A model generated the notes under the pieces. It was not told where the DNA came from and made no database searches. It was given only the letters and a program-made list of their open reading frames with translations. 64,000 nt of DNA from Gadus chalcogrammus (Eukaryota; Chordata; Actinopteri; Gadiformes; Gadidae): NCBI RefSeq assembly GCF_026213295.1, contig NC_079424.1, forward strand, positions 15,280,866-15,344,865, given 5' to 3'. Numbering within the stretch: position 1 is the first letter of the stretch; every line of letters begins with the position of its first letter. A program made the translations under genes and the position numbers. Positions 33,441 through 55,400 of the stretch are shown piece by piece.

Positions 33441-36137
33441 CAAACACACACGCACACACATGACAGCAACACGTGCACACACACACAAACACACCATTTA
33501 AAACGTTTATACTGTACCTTCATGAAAATGCCTCGGCATTCATAGGCTATTTGCATACAAACGCACTTTAGTGCCGATCTAATGATTCAGTGGTTAATCG
33601 ATAAGGAAATGAGCAGACTCTAATTTTGATCATAGATTCAAACATGAGTGAAAATAGCATAACATTTGCAAATTAGAACTTCAGACCTGCTATTCAGTAT
33701 TTCCTCTGCTATTAAAAGTATGCTATAAGTTGTTCCTAGATCCCAAAGACATCAGTTTGGGCTTTTGGAACATTTAATGGTTATTTGCAATTATTTCTGA
33801 CATTTACCATACTGATCGTTTTACTGGTGGTTTAATCAAAATATATCCCAAAGCCAACCACTTCAAAATCCTTAGTTGAAACCGTACAATCGGAGAGACG
33901 AACCACCGCAAGATCTGTGCACCCTCACAGAACAACATTCACTTGATTCACAGCACAACAAACAAGGCTTATTGAAGTATGGAGAAGGGAAACATGTAGG
34001 CAGTAGCAGTGGCTTCACGGCGCAGTGCTTAATGACCATCATAAAACCATGCCTTTTACTCTTGATACATTGAGCTCTTTAAATTCCCTGGAGGTTGAAT
34101 TACATTAGAGGACTGCGACAGGTCAAGTAACGGTGTAGGACATCTTGTTTAGTAGGAAATCCTAGGGATGCTGTGAAAAATGCTGATAATGAAATGTTTG
34201 ACCAGAGGTTGTTCAATTGAACAGACAGTTCCCCTCTGTCCTTCGTTGTTTCTCCTCATGCCACATTAAGCCGTCATATAAAGACTCTTCTTCAAGTAGA
34301 GGTCAATTCCAGGTGGAGAAAGCGAAAGTCCTTCCTGTTTCCCCAACACCCATCTGGATTTGGAAATGACCCGCGACCAACAGAAAAATAGTGAGTGAAA
34401 TCAGATGGTCACTAAAGGAGTGAAGCATAGACATGGCTTTGTGAACCTGGAATTTTCCAACTCTTGTTACAGGGTCCATGTGTGTGTAGAACTGGACAGT
34501 GAGCCCACCCAAAGGGATTTTAGCTCTTCAAGATAAGTTGCGTAGTCTGGTTAAGCCATACATTCTGGGAAAGATCCATCTCTAAATAGTATCCTTATGC
34601 ATGTCCTCAAAATATTAACCTCACATAGTACAATCTAGATTTACTGCCTCTTCCCTGCCTCACAAAACCATTTGTTAATGAAATGTGAGGTCACACTCTC
34701 ACAACCAATCAACTCATGTATGTCCCTGTATGGCACCCTGATGGTGATAGTAAAACACTCCAAAGAGCAAAACGGCCCAATATTCATTGGAACCTTGCGT
34801 TTAGCCCGTGATGTCTTGTGCTGGACACAGAGATGGGAGGCATCACAGGCAGCTGTGGAATTTAACCCGGCTTGTCTTGCATCACCGGGAACCGTCTATG
34901 TTTATACCGGCTTATAAATTCCTTGGGCATTCTGCGCAAGAAGCCAATGCTAATTCTGGAGCAGCCCGGTTTGTGTCTATGGCTGATTAAGGAGAGAATA
35001 GCAGACTACAGCGTCTGCTTGAGGTATATGGCTAGTCTCTGTGGGGGGGGGGGGGATAAGTAAGAGAGAGCGAGAGCTAGAGAGAGAATGCCTGTTCATC
35101 ACCCGCCCCCATCTCCCTCCTACACCTAGGCAGGTCATTTCAATTAATTTGGTTTCCAGGAAACAATGTTTCTATTTATCAGGAGCGTGGAAGATGGGGT
35201 GGTAGCAGCAGCAGTCTTTGTTGGTTTTGACTCTGCTGTTAAAATACCCGCTGGCGCAAAAGCGATTCATCCTCTGTCCTCATGATCACCAGGTTATTGC
35301 TTCAGAGCAACCAGGACAGGTCATCACATAAACGGGAGTATTTGCAACAATGAGAGCAGGCACGTGGTTTCAGGCCCATGGAAAGGAAAACAAACTGGAT
35401 ACGTATCATGAATGTATCGTTGCCTCAGACACATCACAGGTGATCATAACGAAACATTGATTAATATACGCGTGTTTGAAGTCTCTCAAGAAATGACAGG
35501 AAAATACCTTGAGGGAGCCTCGCCCTGTCATGGATGAAAACCAAAAGACCAAGGAAACCCACTTTATAATTAGCAGAGAGAACAGCCTGTACGTAAATTG
35601 GGAATGCAAGATCCAGCAAGCCCACGCCATTGCCAACTAGCGCTGGGCAATAACAACTAAAGAATTTATTTTGAATTCTGTCCATCAATAACATAGCAGC
35701 ATCTCACGTTGTAGCATTAAATCCAACCTTGGTCACCTACCTAAGAAAGGTTTAAGAAACAATGTATGACTTTATGAAAACGCAGATGAGACCAGCATCA
35801 TTCACTCAGAACAGCCAATTTTTAAGATCAAAAATGTGATCCGGTTATGTTTAGACTAGTAATAGAGCTTGAACAAGCAAAACACCAATAGCAAGTTACA
35901 TTATAATATGATGAATAAACCCAATCCAAGGCCCCATATTTTGTCTGATACTAAAAAACGATATCAATATCTATTTGACATTGATAAACCAAACTACTGT
36001 TGCCTAATGCCAAGTCCACACACAAATGGCCTGGAAATTAACTTCCGGTCATATAGTCAACATGGTGAGCAGGAAAGGAGGACTTATCAGCCTGTAAGAT
36101 AAACAGGGAATAGACGTCTCTTCGATTGGACTTACGC

Positions 36138-36141
<4 letters not shown>

Positions 36142-36168
<27 letters not shown>
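36142..36168. repeat. G27 homopolymer
   Basis: Twenty-seven consecutive G, then CGGGG. Strong G-quadruplex potential; length is uncertain in any assembly. Confidence 0.9.
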
Positions 36169-37084
36169 CGGGGTGAAGCTGCCTCTTCTCGAGAATTTCT
36201 CAGGAATTTCAATGACATACTCCAGCAGCACTCCCTGCGCCGGCCGGGCTCATAAGGCCGAGGGAGCTCTCCCACAGCGTGTGAGAGGCCGCCAGGTAGT
36301 GCATTGCTTTTAACAAGAGTCTGACCACAGACCAGGGTGAAGGAGACGACTGACCGGCCAGGCTGAGACCATATAGAAAAACACTCCCTTCAGAGAGGGG
36401 AGGCAGGAGCATGAGGGTATGTATGAGGCAGCATTTGGAGCGTCCCTTTGACATTTTGACTCGTTCTATGAGAGTCCCGCAGAATGTCTTGCAAAAATGG
36501 CGTATCGGTCTCACTTGTAATTCGGGGGAATAGGCCAATTGAGAAGTGTCCATCAGTAAACCCTGATAGGTTCATTCATTGTTTTTACGGCATGGTAGTT
36601 CACGTTAGTTTACTGCTAGCGAGGACTGGGCCCCTCACACTTCAACTGCAGCTGTACGGCAGACGTTAACTCTGGACGTCAGAGCTGCTCCCGAGGGATA
36701 AAGACCTCGTAACATATTGTAGGTCTTAGCCCACGTGAAATGGCTGTTAACCTCCCATCGATCTGCAAAGCTCATCAAAAGTCTTGAGTGTTTTACATTA
36801 TTGGATGGAACCAGAGGCCAATACAGCCAGACATTGATTTAGGACTTAATTCTTTATGAGTGAATAAAGCCACATTTATGCAGCTATTGGACAGCTGGGG
36901 GGCACGCTAATGGGTTTTATAGCAAAATTCATGGACTGCAAAAATAAATGTCACATGATGCTGCCTGCTACCTCCTCTTAAGAAATGTGCATATTCTGCT
37001 ATACACAAACCTGTACCAGCACAAAAAGCATGGCCCACCTTCTATTGTTTGAACTTCTACCTGCTTCTTCTTTTATTTATTTAT

Positions 37085-37091
<7 letters not shown>

Positions 37092-37136
<45 letters not shown>
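37092..37136. repeat. (TA)n microsatellite
   Basis: Uninterrupted TA array abutting a truncated hAT-like element; a second short (TA)n lies at 37529-37547 on its other side. Confidence 0.95.
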
Positions 37137-37138
<2 letters not shown>

Positions 37139-37142
<4 letters not shown>

Positions 37143-37528
37143 TAACTCACGATTAATTGCAAGTCTTTTTTCTATGCTAAATATCCCTTGATTTCTTTGT
37201 CCCATTAATTGTTCTCATTTTAATGCTCTTATCAACATGGAGAAGTGCATCGGCTTGCCTTGTGCAAATGTTTTTTTATTGATAACAACATTGGCATATA
37301 CTGATCAAAACAGGACGATACAAAAAAAAAAAGCCTATAGTGCAATTAAACGATGAACATACAAACATACTGCCTTGAACATAGCAGTCAGGCTACTGCT
37401 TCTTTGTTTTGAGCCAAAGAAAAATAATTGTAAATAATAAATTGCGTTAATTGCACGATAAAAAAATTAACGCCGTTAAAATTGGTTTGTGTTAACGCCG
37501 TTAATAACGCGTTTAACTGACAGCACTA
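37139..37528 (-). mobile_element. truncated hAT-like non-autonomous element (common teleost repeat)
   Basis: Read on the minus strand, the end starts TAGTGCTGTCAGTTAAACGC, followed by a series of TTAACGGCGTTAA-type units and TTTTTTTATCGTGCAATTAA. I recognise this as the end of a widespread fish hAT-derived repeat whose opposite end also carries TTAATCGTGAGTTAA-like sequence, seen here near 37140. The far terminal repeat is missing, replaced by the TA array, so no target-site duplication can be read. Confidence 0.6.
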
Positions 37529-37548
37529 ATATATATATATATATATAG

Positions 37549-40671
<3,123 letters not shown>

Positions 40672-40911
40672 CAGTGAGCAATTTGAGCCTGGTAAAGCAA
40701 CAGCAGTGCAACGGAGCTGCACAGCGCGCATCAAGTCCTTTAATGTCTCCCGTGTACACACTCGCTCTCTTTACCCCCCACTGTAACAACCAGCGCCCCC
40801 CCAGAAGGTTTAGCCTTTCTGGCCCACCGAAGCTCTGCCTGCCATCTTAATCAGGGAAACTAGAAGGGAAGTGAAGGCATGGTAGTCTTTGAGAGGAAGC
40901 TGAATAAATGA

Positions 40912-48781
<7,870 letters not shown>

Positions 48782-49060
48782 TCTAGATGAAGCTCTGTAA
48801 TGTCGTTTTCTTAATCCAGTGTAGTTTTGGAATAACTGCCCCCTCCCCTTCCACTTCTTCATCAGAAAGTGTCCTCCCGCGGTGTCTGTGCTCTTGACGC
48901 TCGCCCTGTGCAGACCCGTTGTACTCTTGCCGGTGTGCCCGTGGCTTCCCTGCTTGGGTTCTCCGCCTTTCCCCGTTCGCCTTTCTCTCGATAGCTGAGC
49001 CAACATCCGGGACTCTCCCGTATGATAAGTGACCGGAACTACTTTCTGAAACAACGACCA
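48782..49060 (-). promoter_or_regulatory. foxj3: probable foxj3 promoter and non-coding exon 1
   Basis: From about 48870 to 48990 CpG density rises sharply against a CpG-poor background (about a dozen CpGs in 120 bp), and a CCGGAA ETS-type site follows near 49031. On the minus strand a strong donor, GTAAGTGAG, lies directly after 48782. This fits a CpG promoter and untranslated first exon spliced to the acceptor at about 25547, giving a 23-kb first intron, as expected for FOXJ3 genes. No long conserved reading frame is present. The link to foxj3 is inference; the block could also drive another transcript. Confidence 0.4.
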
Positions 49061-50799
49061 GCATCACTCCACGGACAAATAAACTAGTGCGCTGATATTT
49101 CACCTTCCCCTAAAAAGCAAGTTATTACAGATTACAGGTTAATTTAAAATTAGAAAAAGCATGATCAATCGAAGTGTTCACTAGAATGGACACAGTTCTC
49201 CCAAGTAGCAACATAATACTGATATGTAACAATAATTAAAATTGAAAGTTGAAAGCATGCAATTATAATTCCACTATCAATCCTATTAGCTTCCTGCATG
49301 TCTTAATTATGATATGATTAACATAGGAACTTTCAAAAGTTCATATGTTAATCATATTAACATAGGAACTTATATTTAGCATTGACTCATGTCTGTCCCA
49401 CTCCAAAATCACACAAATCACTTAATTGGCTCATTGGCTGGTTGGGTCGAATTGCCGAAAACTAGTAACCGATTTTATTATAAAACGGGTATACCGGTGG
49501 TCCATTTACAAAGTGCAACAGTGCTTCTAGTGGGCATTGTGTGAAATTATTTATATACTACATTACCACGTGTTTTAATCACGGCCAAAATATTATACTG
49601 AACTATAAAATCATGAAAAATATTTTCAATAACATAGGAAAGGCGAAGGCAACTAACTTAACTCTCCAAAGAGAATAATTGAAAAACACAGACAAAGTTA
49701 CAACAGACGGGAAGAAAGGACTGAAACATTTCGTTTTAGCTTTTGAAGTATTATTTGCACCCACATATGTTTTGAGTTGGTAGTACCAGGAAAACTACTT
49801 TTTATTTGATCATTATTATTATCATCACATATATCATATTAGTATTATCATCGGGGGGTTACAGGGAGTCCTCCCGACCAATGGGGGGCGCCGGGTATCA
49901 ATATAGAAGTGTCTCTCTTTCAACTGATGGTGGAGGTGCTGGAGCTGTTCTCAGAAGACGCGAAGCGCCCGAAGTAACCTAATTAAACCATCAAACTGAA
50001 CACTTTTTAACGGCCATGAGATTGGATTATACCCAAATAGGATAGGAGATCGTCCCAAGAGAACGAACATGCTTTCAAATGCAGGATTCGTCGTTGGATA
50101 ATCGAAACGCGAAACGGTTACCCGAACCTATGTATAACTAACAGGAACGTTTAGCAATACAATTTAAGTATTTTGACAAAAGTGTTATTGTGTATAATAT
50201 CTGATGCATGACTTATAGATTAGAAGTCAGTCATGCAGAAATCACAGAATCAAATAGCAATCTCAAAAGCCGAGTATGTTATTGATCCCAGCAGCTCTAT
50301 AAGGCACTGACAGTGTTTGCAATACTAAAATACTGTCAGTTCTACGTACGTAGAGCAATGTTACGATTTCATAGAGGGACACAATGAAATAAGGAAGTAG
50401 ACATACAGACAATAGGTTTATAACAATAAATAACCACCAGAGATACCACTAAGGCTAAATCAATTATACGGAAATGTGATAACTGCCAGGCATACAGAAG
50501 ATTCAGTTGATCACGATTCAACGGATAGAGGTTGAGAAATTAAGAAAAAAACGTTGACAAATAAAATGATTCATTTATACACAGTGGAACTATGTTGTTG
50601 GAACAGGGAAACAAGTGATGGGCCTGGTTCATAATGCTCATAGTAGATATGACACTTGAAGAAGAAATATGAGTCAATCGTCAAGAAGAGGGCGCAATTG
50701 CAACTATCTGGATACCAAGCGCCCTTAAAGAAAGAAAGAAGAAGAGTAATACACATTTGGGAAGGAAGTTTGGTCGCAATTGGTTTTATATGACTGATA
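49061..50799. other. intergenic between foxj3 and ppcs: no gene seen
   Basis: AT-rich sequence with a direct repeat of ATTAACATAGGAACTT (49317 and 49357) and one compact GC-richer patch at 49850-49980 containing a CCAAT box (about 49879) and a 16-codon open frame at 49926-49976. It could be a distal promoter or exon of a small transcript, but evidence is thin. Confidence 0.5.
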
Positions 50800-50862
50800 A
50801 GGACTCAAAGTCCACACCGTGTCGTTTAGTGCGAGCCCGTGCATAGTCTGAGCAATCGGCAG
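50800..50862 (+). other. ppcs: probable ppcs non-coding exon 1
   Basis: A strong donor (GGCAG followed by GTATGT) ends at 50862, 146 bp before the acceptor (TTTTTACAG) that precedes the ppcs start codon by two bases. The ATG lies immediately after an acceptor, so an upstream untranslated exon is needed. A reverse CCAAT box (ATTGG) is just upstream near 50778. The 5' limit is a guess. Confidence 0.5.
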
Positions 50863-51010
50863 GTATGTTTCGGGAATAATATACAATACCGTTTTACGCA
50901 CTTAGTACTAACCATAACATGTTATTAAGTGACAACAAATCTGCTGTCACTTTGCATAAAGACCAGATATATGATACAAGATTTCTGGTAACGTCAAACT
51001 TTTTACAGGA

Positions 51011-52133
51011 ATGGCTAAGCTCAGGGCAGCTTCCATAGATGGAAAGCTATCTCAGGAGTTTGCAGTTCCCTCTCACGTCGATGATGTGAAAGAGCTGATG
51101 TCTGCCTTTGCTGAGCTCCACGGATCTGCCGGTCGCAAGGTGGTTCTTATCACATCCGGTGGCACCAAAGTCCCCCTGGAGTCCCGCACCGTTCGCTTTC
51201 TTGATAACTTCAGCAGTGGTCGTCGAGGATCTTCCTCTGCGGAGTACTTCCTTGACTCCGGCTATGCGGTGATCTTCTTATACAGACACCGCTCACTGTA
51301 CCCCTACACACGCCTTTACTCCGGAATAAACCTACTTGATAGTCTACAGCAGGGAAGTGGTTCCGACCAAGTGGTAGTCAACCAGGAGAAGCTTCCCAAA
51401 ATAGACAAAGTGCTGAAACGTTATCAGCAGGTGAAAAAAGAAGGACTTCTTCTGCCTGTCGAGTTCAGCACACTGTCCGAATACCTTCACCTCCTGAAAG
51501 CATCAGCTCAGGTTCTATGCACATTAGGTATGCACCAAATATAGTTGCAGCCAACTCATGTTTTCCAAGACAACTGCTTTTTTACATTCACATGTTTACT
51601 CTCTGCTTAGGGCCCAAGGCAATGTTTTACTTGGCCGCAGCAGTGTCTGACTTCTACATCCCAGCATCTGATATGCCTGAACACAAAATCCAGTCATCCA
51701 ATGGGCCTCTTCAGGTGAGACTTGTCATTCAACCTTTTGTGACTGTTTGTATTCTCCCCAAATTTGGTCATGCAAACACATTCCCCTCCCTTCCCTCCAG
51801 ATCAGTATGAAAATGGTCCCAAAGATACTGTCCCCGCTGGTGAAGGACTGGGCACCGCGGGCGTTTGTTATTTCCTTCAAGCTAGAGACTGACAAGTCAA
51901 TTTTATTGGACAAAGCGCGTAAGGCCCTAGAAACCTACAGGCACCAGGCAGTGGTGGCCAACGTGTTGGATACCAGGCGGGGTTATGTCGTGGTGGTGAC
52001 CCCCGACACCTCAGCTGAGCTCATCCTCACGGACGACGAAGAGAGCAAGGAGGTGGAGATCGAGGAGAAGATAGTCAGTAATCTGACGGGGGCGCACACT
52101 CTTTTCATATCCAAACAGGATGGCCCAAGCTAA
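51011..52133 (+). CDS. ppcs: phosphopantothenoylcysteine synthetase (complete, 3 coding exons, 317 aa)
   Basis: PPCS joins 4'-phosphopantothenate to cysteine using a nucleotide triphosphate, the second step of coenzyme A synthesis, in the cytosol as a dimer. Exons are 51011-51527, 51611-51714 and 51801-52133; all junctions are GT-AG and phases agree. Visible family motifs: SGGTKVPLE (about residues 49-57) and [13 protein letters not shown] (61-73), the nucleotide/phosphate-binding loop region; [13 protein letters not shown] (176-188); HKIQS; SFKLETD (232-238); VVANVL (258-263). Length is close to the 311-aa human protein. The ATG is two bases into its exon, so the start is fixed. It converges on utp3, whose 3' end is 300 bp away. 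It appears intact; confidence is very high. Confidence 0.96.
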
Positions 52134-52310
52134 ATTATTTTGTGGAGTGCAATGACCTGTTTGTCTGTGCCCCATTCCACATATGGTATGCATGAGTAAA
52201 TTCACATCCTGAATAACTGTTCGCATCTGTTTAATGCCATTGTCTGCCTTTGTACACAGTCATTACCAAGTCTTCTGTGATTTACATGTAACTGCATAAT
52301 GCCACTGTGA

Positions 52311-52316
52311 AATAAA
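52311..52316 (+). terminator. ppcs: ppcs poly(A) signal
   Basis: AATAAA about 180 bp after the ppcs stop codon, the first canonical hexamer downstream on the plus strand. Confidence 0.75.
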
Positions 52317-52331
52317 GGTTATCAGAAAAAG

Positions 52332-52337
52332 TTTATT
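52332..52337 (-). terminator. utp3: utp3 poly(A) signal
   Basis: AATAAA on the minus strand, about 118 bp after the utp3 stop. It lies 15 bp beyond the ppcs signal, so the mature 3' ends of the two transcripts should overlap. Confidence 0.7.
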
Positions 52338-52454
52338 TCAAGTGATTCATAGAAATATAATAGGAAAATCGGTCTTCATACAGGCAATTGCACTTGAATA
52401 AACAGTTAAAATGATGGCTATGCTGTGCAGCGTAATTTATACATCTCTGGTTCG

Positions 52455-55400
52455 TTACGCAAGCTTGACGCTCTTTTTGAGTCCACTGCGGATTCCGGAA
52501 TGCTCTCCACTGTATCTGGTCTCCTCGCGTCGCACCTCCCGAACCTAGCAAACAAATACATTTTTTAAGAATTTCTCTTAACTGTCTTGAACAATTTGCA
52601 TTTGCAAATGCACAGTAATCTGCCGGTGTTCGAATTAGTCGCACTCTTTTTACCATTTTGGTAGTGTGGTCTGAATTGTGATTTCTATCTGGTTCGATAT
52701 ATAGTGCACTAGTTAATACCCATAATGAAGTGTGCAACTTATTTCACAATATTTCCCATGACGCATAGAGGTTTTCATTGTTATCCGATTCATCCAATAG
52801 AGGGATCAGATGCATAGATTCTTTGAGCAAACGGCATTTTCATGCATCCAACATAAGTCACTGTCAGTCATTTGTGTCTAAAGTTAAACTTTACTTGCTT
52901 CCTAAATTGTATATCCTATAGTGTTCGCTTTATAGGTAATTAGGGCACAAGTTAGAAAAATCGAACGCAGCCAAAGTTTCATCAATTACAATTGCGCAGA
53001 TGGCAGCAAGGCTGAACTAACATCTTGCAGAATGCTTACCTGTCCCTTTCTCTTGATCTGAGCCCGCCTGTACTTCTCTCTGTGCTTCACTCTGGGATTG
53101 CGGTTAATCTTCTTCCTCTTGGGCGTCAGCCCCTTGTTCTTGGCCATCTTTGGAAGAAGAGATTGTTATCCCAATGATCCTTGGTTTTCTAAGACAATAC
53201 ATTTAATGACACTTAAAGTTTCTGTAGGTATTAAGATATACAAGAGTTGTCTAAAGGCAAATTCTGCGCCCTTCTCTGCTTGAGAGGTTAAGTATTGACG
53301 GGAGTAAAGGCATGCGCAATCAACTTGAAACGTTTCTCTGAATATCTTTCACTGAAAGATATTCCATTAAAATTGTACTGAAATAATAGTTAACTAAAAG
53401 TTATGTACAGGCAGCACACTTAGTACATTGTTTCCAAGCACGATAATGCAGATGTCGTGCTGTAATAAAACTCCAAGAATACACTTCAAAGCCTACCTCA
53501 TATGTGATCTTTCTCTTTGCATCCGTGGGAACGTCTTCTTCATCTCCATTCTCCTCCATTCTGGGAAGAAATGGGGGGGGAGGAAAAAATGTGCATCAGA
53601 TACCAATCCCGAACACTTACTGCTGTCTTTGTACTTGAAATGGGAAAATAACTCACCCGTCCGCATCTGGGTCCATGTTCCTTCTCTTCTTCTTGAGCTT
53701 CAGCTTTTCCTCAACCTCTTTGTAGAAGCGCAGGGCAGCCTCCTCATCATCTGAGTCCGGGTCTGAGTCGTCTTCACTAGCTTCTCCCACTGCCTGTTCA
53801 GGAACCTAGTCACACATTTAAAAAGCATCCCATGAAGACCAAACCTCTCCCTCAAACCAGTGGAACCGTTACTATATCCCAAACAAATGTCAAACAAACA
53901 TACTTGGCCCTCCTCAGGGGCAGGCCTGCGGCGGGACTCCTCCGGCTGCCACCCAGCTAGCAGCCTGCGAAGCTGGGGCTCCAGTCTGGCATCGACTGGC
54001 CCCAGCTTGTTGATGAGCTGCAGGCACCACACACACGCAAGGGGTCGATTAGTTGAACCATCAGATATTTAGCTGAACCGGATTTATAGTATGCTTGCAT
54101 GCTCGCAAAAATCGTACACAGGGCAAGGTTGTCTCGTTTCTTATTTTGCACTTTAAAAGATTCTCCTAAGTGGCCCAAGTGAGCTTAAATGGTTGGGTTC
54201 ACTACCGCATTAAAGGCCCCTAAAGTGCAGATTTAGGAGAACCCGCAGGCTAGGGGGAAATATTTGGATCTCTGCACTTACCATTCTTTGGCAATGAAAG
54301 TTAACCAACCTAAAGGCTTTACGATACAACCCCAATTAAATCAACACATAACAAAATAAAGAAACTAAAAAGATAAATAGACATTGTTAAATCATAGGCA
54401 AAGAAAGTCACTTACATTTCTGTAGTTGAGCAACCTCTCTATGACGGGATGGTTATGAGCGGGGATTCTTTTTGCTTTAAGGACCAGGTAGAAACTGATA
54501 TTTGTGCAGTAACTTTCGAGATGAAAGAAAAGAACTACCATGAGCAAAGCATCAAAATGTAACAAGGTGTAAAAATTAGTACATCCATTAAGACTTACTT
54601 CAGATAAAGCTGGTGTTTTGTCTTGAGATATTCGGCCCCCTTTGAAAAAGAAAGAAAAAAAAAAGATATTTTGAATAGGTTTTTTTGACGATATAAGCAA
54701 TAAGCAAACTACAAATGGGATGAACTTGGACTAACCTTCCCTGGAGCAATCCGTCCATCCTTAATCATCTCAATGAGCGGCTGTATTTCATCCTTCAGTT
54801 CGGTCAGCTGCACACATCACAGTACAGAGTTAGCCCATAGCTGCACTCCTTGTAACATTATGATGCATGATACTCCTTTTGAAGGCTTTGCCATTTACCT
54901 TTGCCTTGAAATCCTGAATAAGCTCAAGCATCTCAGGCGACTCCTTCTTCAGCAGCTTCAGCTTCTCTTTCTGGGACATCTGATCCAGGTCTTTCACAAT
55001 TTTCTTATCCTTTTCTGCAGTCTTATCGTCCTTCTCCACAGCGAATTCCTAACATAACATGCATGATCATAACCGGTGCTTACGGTAAGATTCATTGGTT
55101 CCAATTGACCTGGACAATTTTTGGGGTGTTTCGTTTTAGAATCTTGCTCTCTTCCACTCTTATAACCCTTATATTTACCTTTACATTTACCATCAGTATT
55201 TACAACTCAAAGCTTACATACAGCACCTTTAACGTCACTGTAGTTCACGCAAATCATACATCTTTAAATAAAGAGAATTGTCATACAAGAGTCGCATCAA
55301 TGCCTACCTGAAATAAATTGAGATCATAGTCCTCCTCGCTGAGATTCGCAGCCAGGCGTCTTTGTATGTTCTTAGCTTCTTCTTCCTCCTCTTTGTCCTC

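Larger units (their letters stand above)
31150..37088. other. presumed foxj3 intron 1: no gene seen; conserved-looking block and homopolymers
   Basis: Mostly unique sequence. It holds GGGTTGG repeats with a C14 run (32386-32425), a CA tract at 32803-32826, G runs at 35043-35055, and the G27 run listed separately. A block at 33240-33440 is repeat-free and rich in ATTA/TAAT cores. A TAGCGCTGGGCAATAA sequence at 35639 resembles a degenerate hAT end but no partner was found. Confidence 0.55.

Noticed and set aside
35637..35662. hAT-like end TAGCGCTGGGCAATAA
   Set aside because: No matching inverted end or 8-bp duplication was found within about 1 kb, so it is not called as an element.
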